Below are positions 32,196-43,892 of a DNA stretch of 64,000 nt, one piece after another. Both the position numbers and the translations under genes were made by a program. The stretch comes from Hippasteria phrygiana (taxonomy: Eukaryota; Echinodermata; Asteroidea; Valvatida; Goniasteridae). Each line of letters begins with the position of its first letter. Within the stretch, counting starts at the first letter, position 1. The DNA is taken from contig JAZGUH010000225.1 of the NCBI GenBank assembly GCA_037893225.1, forward strand, positions 186,001-250,000. The letters run 5' to 3'. The notes beneath the pieces were generated by a model. It ran no database searches. It was not told the origin of the DNA and saw nothing but the letters and a program-made list of their open reading frames with translations.

Positions 32196-32625
32196 AAACA
32201 AAAAAACTGAATTATTGTGAAATACCTTACTTGAGTAAATATAGTCTCAAGCATCCTGTGAAATCATGGCACCTGGTGTGCTGCCATTTTCAAGAAAAAG
32301 TGAAATTTTTCCAGTGATGGTCGGCCAACCATCATTGGAAAAACTGTTCCCCCGACTTGATAATTCCCGGACGTCTATAATTATTGCTCCGTTTTGTCTG
32401 AAGTACATGTACATGTACATGTACATGTACAAAATGTAGGTTCACGAAACCAGAATACAAGAACAACATTTTGTTTCTTTGTTTTTCCAGCATCTACAAA
32501 TGTATGCACTCAAAACTTTAAACAGGTCAGTGTTACACTCTTTCCTATAAAATACTAATCCCCAAATCTAGTCATTTCTGAAAATTACAGCAAAAGCTAA
32601 TGTTGTGTACTACCTTTAAAACCAC
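32196..32625 (-). repeat. Diverged family K repeat, inverted
   Basis: The complement reads GACAGCACACC-like (GTGTGCTGCC on the plus strand), TCATGGCACCTGGTG, and GCATCCTGTGAAATC, as in 12741-13105. A run of four TACATG hexamers (32403-32430) stands where the GC-rich hairpin lies in the full copies. Confidence 0.55.
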
Positions 32626-33262
32626 TTTTGTGTTTCTCAAACAACATCATGCTGTGGCTCATGAATATGGAAATTTGCATGAGCATGAAAACCAAAATTT
32701 TTCGATTACTCTCTTGAATTGCTATATAGGTCACGGAAATTTACAATAAATGGAAATGATGCTGTGAGTGTCCTGCATGTATATTGTGCATCTAGTCATG
32801 TTATAAAACTCCTCCTACATGGCCCTTTAAACCAGCCAAGTTTGCCTTTCCTTGACAAAGCTCTGCCAAGAAACCACATTTTGATATCTTGCCACAGCCA
32901 TAATGATATTGGGATGTCGGACTGACACAACCAATGTCACGGCCCATCTGTCTGTTTGACATAAGCCATCTGGTAGCATATGTGGTAGCATATGTGGGGG
33001 CCAAGAAAACCTGCGGTGCTGTTTCCTACTGCCAGAGATTTTAACTGTCAAAAATGCCCTGAAGGTATATTGTTGGGAAATGGAAAATACCAAGAATTTC
33101 ATTCTGATTTTCCTTCCAATGAATGCTGTGTAAATTACGATTGTTGTTGCCCGTTTCTTTTTCATTCCCCAAATCAGATCCCAACAAATGTGAAACTCAG
33201 GTACATGTATGATGTGAATGCAGATATTTGTTGACGTTTGGAAAAAATCATAACACTTATTA

Positions 33263-33600
33263 AAGGTATGATATACAATAAGCTTTGGTAATGATAAAAA
33301 AACAAAATGATTAGGTGAAGATGATACCAGTACCAACCCTGAGAAATATTTCCATCTGAAATGCTGTCATCCATCTGAAGACCTAAACAAAAATGCTCTT
33401 ATTTCAACTTCAACAATCGGCTTACAACTTAATAAGTACATGCTGAATATGTACAAAACCACGGTTAAAACAGAATGGCTGTTCACTATTTTCTCACGAC
33501 TAAGATGACGGATTGAGCTCAAACTTTTACAAGTTTTTTCGTGTATATGATGAAATCACACAAAGTATGAACACTGCCTGCAACTGTTTTGTCAACTTTA
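33263..33600 (+). repeat. Family N repeat
   Basis: Recurs at 55281-55580 and 57001-57320 in the same orientation. Shared blocks are AAAGGTATGATATA, AAGCTTTGGTAAT, CTGAAATGCTGTCAT, ATTTCAACTTCAACAA, GATTGAGCTCAAACTT and CACAAAGTATGAACACTGCCTGCAAC. No TIRs or coding capacity seen. Confidence 0.65.
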
Positions 33601-33721
33601 CCAATGCTATATCATACTTTCAATACTTTAATTCACCTGCACACAAATCAAAGCAATTATGCTACCGATGTGCATACATGTAGTACATGGACTGCAGTAT
33701 TGCACACTAATCATGAATTGT

Positions 33722-34200
33722 ACAAGTTAAATGTAGTGTACATGATTGGTCATTGTTGCAATTTTCAGAAATGGGCGGATTTGTGGGTTAGTATTTTTTA
33801 GGAAATATCGTTCCACTGACCTGTTCAAAGTTTTGCGTTGTTGGATAGCGGAAAAAACGAGAGAAAAACGGCGCTCGTTTTCAACCGTCGGTCGGATGAT
33901 ACATGTAGCCTTTAGTCAAGGCGCGCGTGGCTATGGGCGTATGACGCGCCCCGGATATGCCATGGCGCCATCATGTTCAGGGCGCGCCACTTGTCCGGGT
34001 AGCCACGCGCGCCTTGACTAACTGCTACAGGGCAGTTTTCCAACGATTTCCGGCTGGAAATCGTTGAAAAACGATATACATTTCCACTTTTCTTGACAAC
34101 GACAGCACACCTGGTGCCATCATTTCACAGGATGATTGAGACTACTATTAACTTACAGTCTAGTAAGGCATTTCGTAATAATTTCGTAATAAAAAAAAAG
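33722..34200. mobile_element. Family K repeat with GC-rich hairpin, copy 2
   Basis: A near-identical counterpart of 4858-5330. The hairpin arms here are 33913-33933 and 34000-34020 (21-bp perfect). The loop differs, with an inverted GGCGCGCC-like core and small indels, so arm conservation exceeds loop conservation. Confidence 0.7.
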
Positions 34201-34230
34201 TTGGAGGATTACCAATCGTGTACACTACGT

Positions 34231-34476
34231 TTAACCCTAACCTACCTGAATCCATCAAAATCCATACCCCATTTTGGAGGATTTCGGCGGATTCATGATA
34301 CCTCCATATTGAAAACTGGGGGATTTTGATGGATTCAGGATACCTCCATATTGAACAGTCACCAAAACCCACTTTTTGTGCATGACAAAATACATGTACA
34401 TGTACATGTACATGTAGGTGGATTTTGGCAGATTCAGGATACTTTCTAGTAAAGTTACCCAAGGGGTTAGGGTTAA
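34231..34476. mobile_element. TTAACCCTAACC-ended element with GGATTCAT/TCCATC words
   Basis: The 12-bp ends TTAACCCTAACC and GGTTAGGGTTAA are exact complements. Inside, the word CTGAATCCATCAAAATCC, its complement TTTTGGAGGATTTCGGCGG, and CTCCATATTGAA recur. It holds a run of four TACATG hexamers at 34392-34417. Same family as 18821-19189. Confidence 0.7.
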
Positions 34477-36909
34477 TATTATCAATGTACAGTGTCAGGA
34501 GATTTGCAATTTGGAAATTCATCTGCATCAAGGTCATTCACCCTACAGTACAGGCCGAAATTAAGTGAACTCCTCGCGTGGCATCACGCATGAAAATAGC
34601 TATCCCACGCGTGGAAAAGGACTGTCCTTGTCGTGGAATGAGGCTCATTATCGAGGGCATTATAAATGGTTTCATCAAAACACGCGAGGGATTACCGCTG
34701 GGCCACGCGAGGGACCTGAGCACTTTCGTGTACATTCACTCAGTAAAGTAGTTCGGTATTCGATAGTGATCATGACCGGGCTTTTAGTTTCCTTTATAAG
34801 TTGCCAAACTATATATGCAGCTGCTGTTCTGGTGAACTGCTTGGCGGCATTACAAAGCAACAATGTGATCGGAATCTAGGGATTTAAATTACATTCCGGA
34901 GCAACAAAAGAGCAAGTTGCCAATCGTTCTGCCTTGGTTTTGGTAGTATTTATCTCAGTTGGGAATGATGAGGCCTTGGGTACAATATCACCGCTCGGTG
35001 CTGTTTTTATACAATTTCTTGTACCAACAACTAAATTGAGAGCTACATGTACGGGTATAAATAACAAAAAGGTTTAACATTTAGAAAAGCTGAATAAAAA
35101 CGATGCACTTGCAAGGAAGATCCCACGCAAATTGCACGTGAAGTGAATTATTTTGCACTACGAAATACATCCACGCAAGGGACACATGCTTGGCCACGCA
35201 AGGCCACGCGTACACAAATGACATTTTGCGTGGGGAAAACACTGCGGGGGCGCCTGGGTTTCATACATGTATCACACACGTGTTGTTGATGTGCAAAGGC
35301 ATTTTTGTATTTAATTAATGCGCGTGAATGTCGTGCTGCGCTGACATGCATGCAACACGAAAAAAAAAAGGCCTGGAGTATACATTTTGTACATGTACAG
35401 AACTGATTTGAATTATTGATTCGCAACACGCATGGCACACGCGTGTTGTGAAATCTTCCGTGGTTAAAATCCCTTGCGTGCGCGTACAGATGCATGACGC
35501 CACATGGCGTAAAAAAAACAACAGTGCCACCAGGCCGGATGACGCCATTGGCCGCTGTTTGTGCAGTTTCAATCCATTGTTAGATTAATGTGTATATGTT
35601 ACGCTTGACTGCACAAACACATTGAATCAACGGATTTTTGCAGATTTACATAAAATATCTGCGTAGTTCTGCCGTTGCTAACGTTCAGCAAGTCAGCGGA
35701 TTTTCCCGCAAGTGTGCGCTCATGCCTGACCAAGTTAATGAGGCAGTCACCGACCGTGCGGTTTTGTTATGTAAACATTACTACTGAATAATGCATTACT
35801 CCGGACGTCTCTTAAAATATCGGCAGAGTCCGCGTCCTTTTGTTGAGACTCACTGGAGCACGGTATCTGACGTCTGGTGATTTTGCCTGCCCACATTGAA
35901 AACAAAGAAAATTGACAGCGGGGTGCTTGGTATGTACTGCGGGGGACGTATTAAGCCATGAACCCCAAACATGGCGGACAGCGCCGGCACTCTGCCCTTA
36001 ACTTTGCAGTGAAAGTCACCAATTAACATTAGACAGGCGATCTATTTATAGTCTACAAAAATGTTGTCTTTCATATCCATGGTAGCAGAAAAAAATGAAA
36101 ATTTTCACTAAAATTGGACCAAATTATTCCGATTGTATTGCAAAGAAGTTGTTTTCAAAACTTAAACCACTGTTGTTACCCTTTTGGTTACCCCCCGGTG
36201 TAATTGTCCTAATTTGACTCTGAAAACTTCTTAAAATGTGTTTTTTGTACACTAAGCTATATTTAAATCTATGCAAATTAGTGGGCGTACCATTTCAACC
36301 ATTCATTGAGAAATGCTTCTCTGCACTTGGGGCTGCTCACACGTGGTTCGTGCCTCCTGCCTGATGAGATATAATTGGCTCTAAATAAATCAGCCGATTC
36401 TCATCTCGCGGATTGACTGTTGGTATCTACACAATTCGCTGGTACCCGTCGCTAGTCTAATGAGCTGGCTGAAAATTTAACTCCGTCCACATTTTACAAT
36501 TTTTTTCTCCAACGCCTGGTGACATGATCACCAACAGCAGCGGTACATTTGCAACTATTGGGAGACAGTCTTACAAGGGACCAGTCTGAAGTCGCATTCC
36601 TAGGTTTTGAGGCAAACATCCAGGGTCGACATTTTCAATTTTCGTTTTATTGCTTTATATGCTTGTTTATGTAAAATAAAACAATACTGTGCTTTCGTTT
36701 TTTTATTTTAGTACAATGTTTATAAAGGGTAACTCACTGATAAACACCGGAATTTGTGTTTAGTTTTCGTCATAAGATTGGCTATTTTTCGATTCGTGTA
36801 CATCACCATTTTGAATGCAATCATAAACTTGTTATCAATTTAAAACTTGTGATCTAAACGATTGGCCGATCTGACCAATATTTACACAAGTAAACCAATG
36901 AGAGACACT

Positions 36910-37063
36910 TTAAATTTAGAACCTCAGGCTGGCACCTAGATTTGCGACCCGATCTTGGGCGATCGACAAGGCTGTTATCCCTGCGTAATTTTCTCAAAAA
37001 AGAGTAGATCCCGCTTAGGGGAACGTTGAACTTGATGCCTTCATCATCTTGGAGGCGGGTCAT
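36910..37063 (-). pseudogene. Tc1-like transposase fragment, minus strand
   Basis: The minus-strand frame from 37063 reads MTRLQDDEGIKFNVPLSGIY then SFLRKLRRDNSLVDRPRSGR, K-S-R. The block LRKLRRDNSLVDRPRSGRKS corresponds to the second helix-turn-helix and the GRPR-type motif at the end of the Tc1/mariner DNA-binding domain. The frame then runs into palindrome-arm sequence, so nothing C-terminal remains. It faces a second copy head to head across a 98-bp spacer. Confidence 0.7.
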
Positions 37064-37113
37064 CGCCCAAGATCGGGTCGCAAATCTAGGTGCCAGCCTG
37101 AGGTTCTAAATTT
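36912..37113. repeat. 52-bp perfect inverted repeat inside the large palindrome
   Basis: 36912-36963 and 37062-37113 are exact reverse complements with a 98-bp spacer. Its centre (about 37012) is about 158 bp away from the centre of the outer palindrome (about 37170), so the two inverted repeats cannot have arisen by a single fold. Confidence 0.9.
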
Positions 37114-37180
37114 TATCAATCAGAGCTTAACCGACAACGAGTTGAACGCCCAAGATCTTCAAACCCAGATTCAAGCCTAA
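37064..37180 (+). pseudogene. Tc1-like transposase fragment, plus strand
   Basis: The plus-strand frame opens with RPRSGRKSRCQPEV, encoded by the inverted copy (37062-37113) of the minus-strand fragment's end (36912-36963; 52-bp perfect inverted repeat). It continues LNFINQSLTDNELNAQDLQT before a TAA at 37178. The continuation, a helix followed by -TAR-L-type residues, is where Tc1 transposases pass from DNA-binding to catalytic domain. So this copy carries the next part of the protein that the minus-strand copy lacks. Confidence 0.65.
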
Positions 37181-38436
37181 TTTTTCTGGTGATTTTTACG
37201 GCAATGTTTAATAGTGAAGTGCCGGTCGTGTTAAGTTCAAGGTTTAATTATCAGTTTTCACTGTGGGCAGAAAACAAATGTGGCACCCATACACCATTGG
37301 AGAGTTTTGAAAAAGTTTTTGTTTTATAAGATGATCCAGCATTATTGTAGAAATCAAGTGATAAAGTCTGTTTTCATTTCCGCACCGCTAAACACCTCAA
37401 GATTAGGGGGTAGCCTTGGTATCTTCTTAAAGTGTCTCTCATTGGTTTACTTGTGTAAAGATCGGCCAATCGTTTAGATCACAAGTTCTAAATTGATAAC
37501 AAGTTTATGATTGCATTCAAAATGGTGATGTACACGAATCGAAAAATAGCCAATCTTATGACGAAAACAAAACACAAATTCCGGTGATTATCAGTGAGTT
37601 ATTACCCTTTTTAAACATTGTACTAAAATAAAATAAAAAAAGCACAGTATTGTTTTATTTTACATAAACTAGCATTTTAACCAATAAAACGAAAATTTAA
37701 AATGTCGACCCTGGATGTTTGCCTCAAAACAGAGGAATGCGACTTCAGACTGGTCCCTTGTAAGACTGTCTCCCAATAGTTGCAAATGTACCGCTGCTGT
37801 TGGTGATCATGTCACCAGGCGTTAGAGAAAAAAATTGTAAAACGTGGACGGAGTTAAATTTTCAGCCAGCTCATTAGACTAGCGACGGGTACCAGCGAAT
37901 TGTGTAGATACCAACAGTCAATCCGCGAGATGAGAATCGGCTGATTTATTTAGAGCTAATTATAAATATCATCAGGCAGGAGGCACGAACCACGTATGAT
38001 CTGAGCAGCCCCAAGTGCAGAGAAGCATTTCTTAATGAATGGTTGAAATGGTACGCCCACTAATTTGCATAGATTTAAATATAGCTTAGCGTACAAAAAA
38101 CACATTTTGAGAAGTTTTCAGGGTCAAATTATGACAATTACACCGGGGGTAACCAAAAGGGTAACAACAGTGGTTTAAGTTTTGAAAACAACTTCTTTGC
38201 AATACAATCGGAATAATTTGGTCCAATTTTAGTGAAAATTTTCATTTTTTTCTGCTACCATGGATATGAAAGACACCATTTTTGTAGACTATAAATAGAT
38301 CGCCTGTCTAATGTTACTTGGTGACTTTCACTGCAAAGTTAAGGGCAGAGTGCCGGCGCTGTCCGCCATGTTTGGGGTTCATGGCTTAATACGTCCCCCG
38401 CAGTACCATACGAAGCACCCCGCTGTCTATTTTCTT

Positions 38437-41371
38437 TTTTTTCTAATAGAAAGAAACATATGAATGCATGCATTGCCGTCTGTAATGAATTCCTACTGTG
38501 TTTTTTTTTACATCGCAATGAACGCAGCACCATCAACGTTCAGTTATCTCTTCTTTTAATTGACGTGGCCAGTTTAGAAGTATACGGGGACTTTTAATTA
38601 ATCTACTAACTGGGCTCATTTTTTTAGGACATCTACATGTAAAAATACGTTGTGGACCAAATAGACAAGAAGACATGTATTTTACGCTATCCATTCGCTC
38701 GTTTTTTTGGGGGGAGGGGTAGCAATTCTTTTTAATAATATACAATATTATACAATAACAGCAAGTTTCGTTGGTCCAATAAGTTTCCTGTAAGTTTCAA
38801 GATTTGTTTTTCTTTTTCTAAACCTGGTCACAATCTGCAGGATGTCTCAAATTAATAAAGCTTCATTTATAATCAACACAAGTCTCCACCGATCTCCTAA
38901 AGATGAACACAGACCACATGTTGGCCCGATAATATTTTTACCTACAAAAATTATTTAATAGTACTTGATACCAACACTGATTGGCCCCAATCATCTTTTG
39001 TGCTGAAGAAATATTAGTTTTCCCTACATGTACCTTGTTTTGAAAATAATCCACCGGGGCACGATCAACTTTAATCCTTGAATCAACTATCACGTGCCCG
39101 CCAGCCGTGTCCCTCCGTATTTATTGACCTCGTTTTATTTTAGAATATAAAGCCCAATCCTTCTTTCTGACGAATTCTAACAGGCAGTGTGGCAATCTAA
39201 ATAATATGAAAATAATGTTCTAGGATTTCTACCTTTTTAACTTATTCATTTTGAGCAGAATATCATTGTCATCAATATCATTATTTTTATAGCAACATAG
39301 AAATAACAAAAAGGTCCTCATATGATCTCCATGATAATAATGATCAACAACAATTTTCCACGCGAATTCCACGCGAAGGGTTATCAGGATACGTTCGATC
39401 CACGCGAGTTCCACGCGAAGAATTACTATATCAAGCCATGTACTCTGAAGTGCGTGCCTTGCAGTATAGACCCTCAGTACTATAGTTTAATACAGCCATG
39501 GGTCGCTTCGGTCTGTTTACTCGACAACAAATATTTATCTTTACGAGCAGAGGGGATCACACCATATTATTTTGTCTTGGGATTACCCGTTGTCATGCAT
39601 GCAGGTTACGTTCGAAGACAACAAACCTGTTGAAGAAAATGTTTAAAAGCTTCTCTGATTACACAAATTTCAGCAATATTAAGGAAAAGGTCTGGATGCT
39701 AAAAGACATACATGTAAATCATAATGAGACCTTTAACGATTGCCAGTGAGAAACTAATTTTAATAGACGTTGCAGATTGCATTAAACCATTAAATCACAA
39801 TGAGCATTATTCCCCTCATTTAATACCGACCAACTCCCAAGGCTGATGGCCTAACGTACACTTCTTCAAAGAACACCCGATTCTTTAACAAAACGGGCCC
39901 TTTTCAGTTTTAAAAGTATGCAGCTGTCAAAGACGAACTGATAGCACAACTCTCTGATGAAGCCGACCTCAAACGGAAACCTTTAACAGCTCCATGGCAT
40001 ATGAAAGCAAGAACAAAAGTATGATGTATTCCGATACCATTACGCTGCAAAATAAATTGTTGATCGTACATAAAAAACAAATGGAACAAAGAGAAAACAT
40101 TATGTTTAGCGACCTTTTCGATGGAAAATGTCAGTTTTTCAGTGTACTTTCCTCACCATTTTTAACTGTAGATAGTGCCGAACTTAAGTGAGGTCTGATT
40201 TTGATCTTGCGTGTTTTCCACGGGAGAAAAAATTAATTAAGTTGTCCAACATTATATTTTGTGTTCCCTGCCCAAAACGGGACTTGCATGTAGGTGACAA
40301 ATTACCATCTATAAGAGATCGCACCCGATAATAACATCGTTATTAGCGATTAATTTGTTATTTGTTTGACTTTTTTGGGGGGTGGGGGTGGGGTGGGGTA
40401 TTTTATTTCAAAAATTCGCCCAAGCCGCGAGCCTGTCGCTGATACGCCGTCCCACACGCGGCCCGATATATGTAACTCCGCTATAATGTACACACATTGT
40501 AAAAGCATACATGTACATTTTGTATCCACACCCCGTGTTTCTAATTCTCTTGTTAAAAAATATACCCAGCACGATATGGGGCAGAGGGGTACCCCCCCCC
40601 CCCCCCCTCCCTTTTGTCCCTATACCCTTTACACTATCTAGACTTTTGTTAACCATCCCCCTAGACATCTGAAAAGAATTTTTGAGATTCCCGGAACACA
40701 ATGACCAACACAAAAGAGGGGGTCCCCATATCATGCATCATATGTATACAAAAAATATATACAAAATAAAAAACAACCAAAAACATTTAACAAAGTTACA
40801 AATGTTTAGATGAGCCATCAAAAAAAAACCTGAATGAATAGTTCCAGTGTAGAGCTTAACTCTCTATTATATATTTTTATACATGTATGCATGGTTTGCA
40901 ACCAATTTTACAACAACTGGTCGCCTGGGAATATCGGCCCTATAATGGTCCGTATCTGATTTTGACCACACAATAAAATTTAGTCAGTTGGCTCTGAGCC
41001 AGAAACAAACATAAACATACTGGGGAACTTGTTTTCGGTAAGCACAAGACATCAAACGAACTTTTAAAGAAAGGGTGATCGTTTTGTTAAGAAATGCAAC
41101 ATTAGGAAGTCAACATCAGAAGAGTTTCGGCTGATAAAGAACTCTAACAAAATGCGTCAAACACGCCTGTCACACACAGTTGGCGATCTGATATAATTAA
41201 ACACTTCCAGTGAAAAGGCTCCCGCTCCCCGCGCGTGATCCGCGCCGTGATCCGCGCGATTTTTTAATGCTTTCATTTGGGACTTGAATATTCATTATTA
41301 TGCAGGAATATTCATTTTACATGCGTGGCCACGCATGGGAAAGCCTTGCCACGCGCGGATCCCCTGCGTGG
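38437..41371. other. Interior of large element, no gene recognised
   Basis: It contains CCACGCG words at 39358-39420, a degenerate copy of the terminal motif near 40175 (AGTGCCGAACTTAAGTGAGG), G-rich tract 40373-40399 and a 16-base C tract at 40592-40607. Open frames up to 103 codons have no recognisable domain. Confidence 0.4.
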
Positions 41372-42100
41372 ACTTCACTTAATTTCGATCTGTACTGTAC
41401 ATGCACTTCTCAAAGCCAAAACATACTGGAGATGAAACTAGATATCAGGCTTTCAGAAAGAAGGGGTTTAAGCCAGTCTCTTCACTTGAGCCGGGCATTT
41501 ATTGACAGAGTCCTGGTGATGACGACATCCTGCCTCAAAGCCGAAATCTACCTCCAGGGTTTTCTGTTGCCCTGTCCACACATGTTCAGCCGAGGGATGA
41601 TATTAAATTAAGTAAGCCATTATCCTGTGTGACTCATAACTGAGCCAGGGACGCTCTGGGGCAACAAGCTGCCCAATCTACCACCAAGGGTCAGCCAGGA
41701 ATCCAAAATCCGATTAGTGGGGGAGCTCTTTGGTCGACACCTCCATTTTTAAGAAAAGACAAATCTTATTAAGCCAGATTAGACAGGGAAATTGTGTGCG
41801 GGATCTTTAGAATAAATATTTGGGTTGTTCTGGAGAGAGTGGACACCAGTGAGGGTGAGAGGAGTCAATGCTGGGAGGCAGTCAAAATGATTCATAGGGG
41901 AATTAGGTGAAAGTACATTTGGCCATCCAATCAGCAATGTAATATATGACAGACTACAATATTTCAACAGTACTGCATACCATACTGTGCATATACCTCC
42001 TGTACAATGTACATACTGTGTTTTGCCATTCCTGGTGCAGTATGGAAAATACAATTCATCCACGGACACTCACCTACATGTAGTGATACAAGTACTTTAA

Positions 42101-43027
42101 AGGGTGGCTGCAATGTAATTTTTATTGTGTATATCGATAAAATACAGTATTCGAAACACAACTGTGTGTTGTTTGTATTTTTGTATTTCGCGTAAGCATT
42201 TGAAAATAATTTTTTTAAGGCGGAAGGGGGTTAGCCCCGCCCATCAAGTGGTAACGCCGATGTGACGTCATCCCGGGAACCTGGCTGGCTGTGGTGGATG
42301 GTCGGCCATAGTACAGCGAGCGTGCGTTGCAGTGACATGCATGCGTGTTTTCGCTGTGTCGTGGAAAGCTTTCAGTGTTTTGCGAATGTTTTTCGTCGAT
42401 AATACCGTGTCGTTGTGTTGCTGCTGGATTCAGCAACACCACTAAGGATGGTGCCAGTCTTCACCTCTTTCCAGTAGAACCGAAATACCATCGTATTTGG
42501 ACTCGGAGAGTGTTATTTAGCCTAGCAATCGTTGTTTTTAAGTCTTTCACGCGTTCCGCATCGGGAGTCCTATTCGGAGTCTTCAGTAGTTTCGCTGTTA
42601 CTCTCACCTTCTGGCTCATACATGTACGGAAGAGCTCCAAGAATGTTCCGAAGAAGTGTCTGAATCAACAAGTCTAAAATCGACACTTGATTGTCAGATT
42701 CAGATCCAAAAGAAATGTTTCCCTGGTCCCTTCATCCAAAGCTATTTTATCGCGCCTGGCTGGTTCCCTCAACAACGGCATACATCCACACGTACACAAA
42801 CGTACACTGATCAAACTACTCTTGCTGAGTTTCTGTGTTCCCGAGATGACGTCACGCAGTTAGGGGCGTGGAAACAATAGAGAAAGGGGGGCACTTTATT
42901 CCGGGAAAAATAAACACCAAAAATGGGCAGAAACACAGAAAACACATTTTAATCACATTTCTTATATTGTAAAAGAGTTATACAACACAAAATTTAATTG
43001 TTGGTACAATTTCATTGCAGCCACCCT
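42101..43027. mobile_element. Kolobok-like element with TTAA target site
   Basis: Ends AGGGTGGCTGCAATG and CATTGCAGCCACCCT are exact complements, flanked by TTAA at 42097-42100 and 43028-43031. TTAA sites with AGGG-type ends and a THAP-bearing protein fit the Kolobok superfamily. Its subterminal regions carry a facing pair of GTGACGTCATCYCGGGAAC-like blocks, each with a perfect TGACGTCA (42263-42270 and 42847-42854). The 927-bp length and the broken reading frame rule out a full transposase. Confidence 0.7.
42402..42518 (+). pseudogene. THAP zinc-finger fragment, degraded
   Basis: The frame reads IPCRCVAAGFSNTTKDGASL followed by HLFPVEPKYHRIWTRRV. THAP domains begin M-P-x-x-C-x-A-x-x-C and continue with a His-x-Phe-Pro block and an R-x-x-W; the order and spacing match. 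Two key positions are lost: the initiator is ATA, not ATG, and the second zinc cysteine is Phe (TTC). No C-terminal C-x2-H is seen in frame. It is a relic of the Kolobok-type transposase N-terminus or of a captured THAP exon. Confidence 0.7.
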
Positions 43028-43089
43028 TTAAAGGCTTTGCAGATTAAAACAGATTTAAAGTACTGATCTGGGCCAAAAAACCTCACTGT

Positions 43090-43275
43090 AAATGCAGAGT
43101 TGGCTGATTTCAATCACGTTGATTTAAATCACTTATTTAAATCGCAATTAAAATCAAATGATTTTTATTTTTATTATTTTTTTTTTTTAAATCACTGATT
43201 TAAATCACTTTTTTGCAAAAGTCTTATTTGACCAAAATAAATCAGGGTTGGCCAATTTAAAAAGCTTAAAAAGAA
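43090..43275. repeat. GATTTAAATCA-rich hAT-like end fragment
   Basis: It is rich in GATTTAAATCA/TGATTTAAATC words, with AGAGTTGGCTGATTTCAATC near the left and AGGGTTGGCCAATTTAAAAA near the right. hAT-type elements often have such TIR-proximal words. I found no clean target duplication. Confidence 0.45.
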
Positions 43276-43388
43276 CTGGTACATGTAGAATGTCTTTCTG
43301 ATGGTTTCATTGCTGGGAGTATAGTCTTTGTTTTGGTTTCTTTGGGATGATTTTAATTAGTTATGAATCATTTCATTATTATTATTAT

Positions 43389-43400
43389 GGGGGGGGGGGG
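43389..43400. repeat. Poly-G tract, 12 bases
   Basis: G homopolymer after an ATT run. Confidence 0.9.
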
Positions 43401-43892
43401 TGTGTGTTTTTTATGTGCTTTTTTTTAATTTTTTTATTAAATCTATATATTTTGGGGAGATTGGGGATGGGAGGGTAGTAGCTGAGTAATGTTGGCTTGG
43501 GGACCCCAACACCTTGAAGTTGACTATGAGCAGGAATCCCGATTCCATTTGGAATCGACTCCATACATCACGCATCAAACTGGCATCAGCAGTGCATCCT
43601 TTGAAGCTGTGTGTATGTGTGGTCTTTGCAGGGAATTGGCAATCTTTAAATCGGAGTCGGCGAGTTTCAGAATCCTAATGCAGTGCCTGGAACCCACTCC
43701 AAAGAAGCAGAAATTGTCTACATGTACTTCAAAGACTGGACTCCGTAAAATAATGGAATCGTGATTGTGATTCCAATCTTAAAGTCGTCCTGCAGGAGTC
43801 ACCCCAAGCCGTGAATGATGCCATATTTCTTTAAAGGCCTTCATTATCCTAACAAAATACATAAGGTACTTCATGTCGTGAGGGTAATCTTG

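Larger units (their letters stand above)
35904..38436. mobile_element. Palindromic element with ~1-kb inverted arms
   Basis: 35904-36914 and 37427-38436 are reverse complements over about 1010 bp with few differences. For example, GGACAGCGCCGGCACTCTGC at the left faces GCAGAGTGCCGGCGCTGTCC at the right. They enclose a 512-bp centre. Arm tips read AAAGAAAAT-GACAGCGGGG. The arms are noncoding (no frame stays open past 70 codons) but contain an ATGGCGGACAGCGCCGG start-like context. The centre holds transposase fragments, see 36912-37180. I found no clear target duplication. Confidence 0.85.
34544..41399. mobile_element. Large composite element with inverted ends
   Basis: The left end TACAGTACAGGCCGAAATTA (continuing AGTGAA) matches the complement of the right end TACAGTACAGATCGAAATTA (continuing AGTGAA); two mismatches in 26. 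If the outer TA is the target duplication, the TIR is CAGTACAG..., a Tc1/mariner/pogo-like terminus. Just inside both ends are arrays of CCACGCG/CGCGTGG words (34572-34730 and 41316-41376), and the same words recur at 35140-35230 and 39358-39420. The interior is a 2.5-kb palindrome (35904-38436) plus unrecognised DNA. No open frame inside is long enough for a complete transposase. It may be one giant nonautonomous element, or two relatives with later insertions between them. Confidence 0.6.

Noticed and set aside
36961..37005. Resemblance to mitochondrial 16S rRNA (GTTATCCCTG block)
   Set aside because: The minus strand contains AGGGATAACAGC, a common LSU rRNA word, but the surroundings do not continue as rRNA. 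The same bases read as a Tc1-like transposase (LRRDNSLVDRPRSGR).
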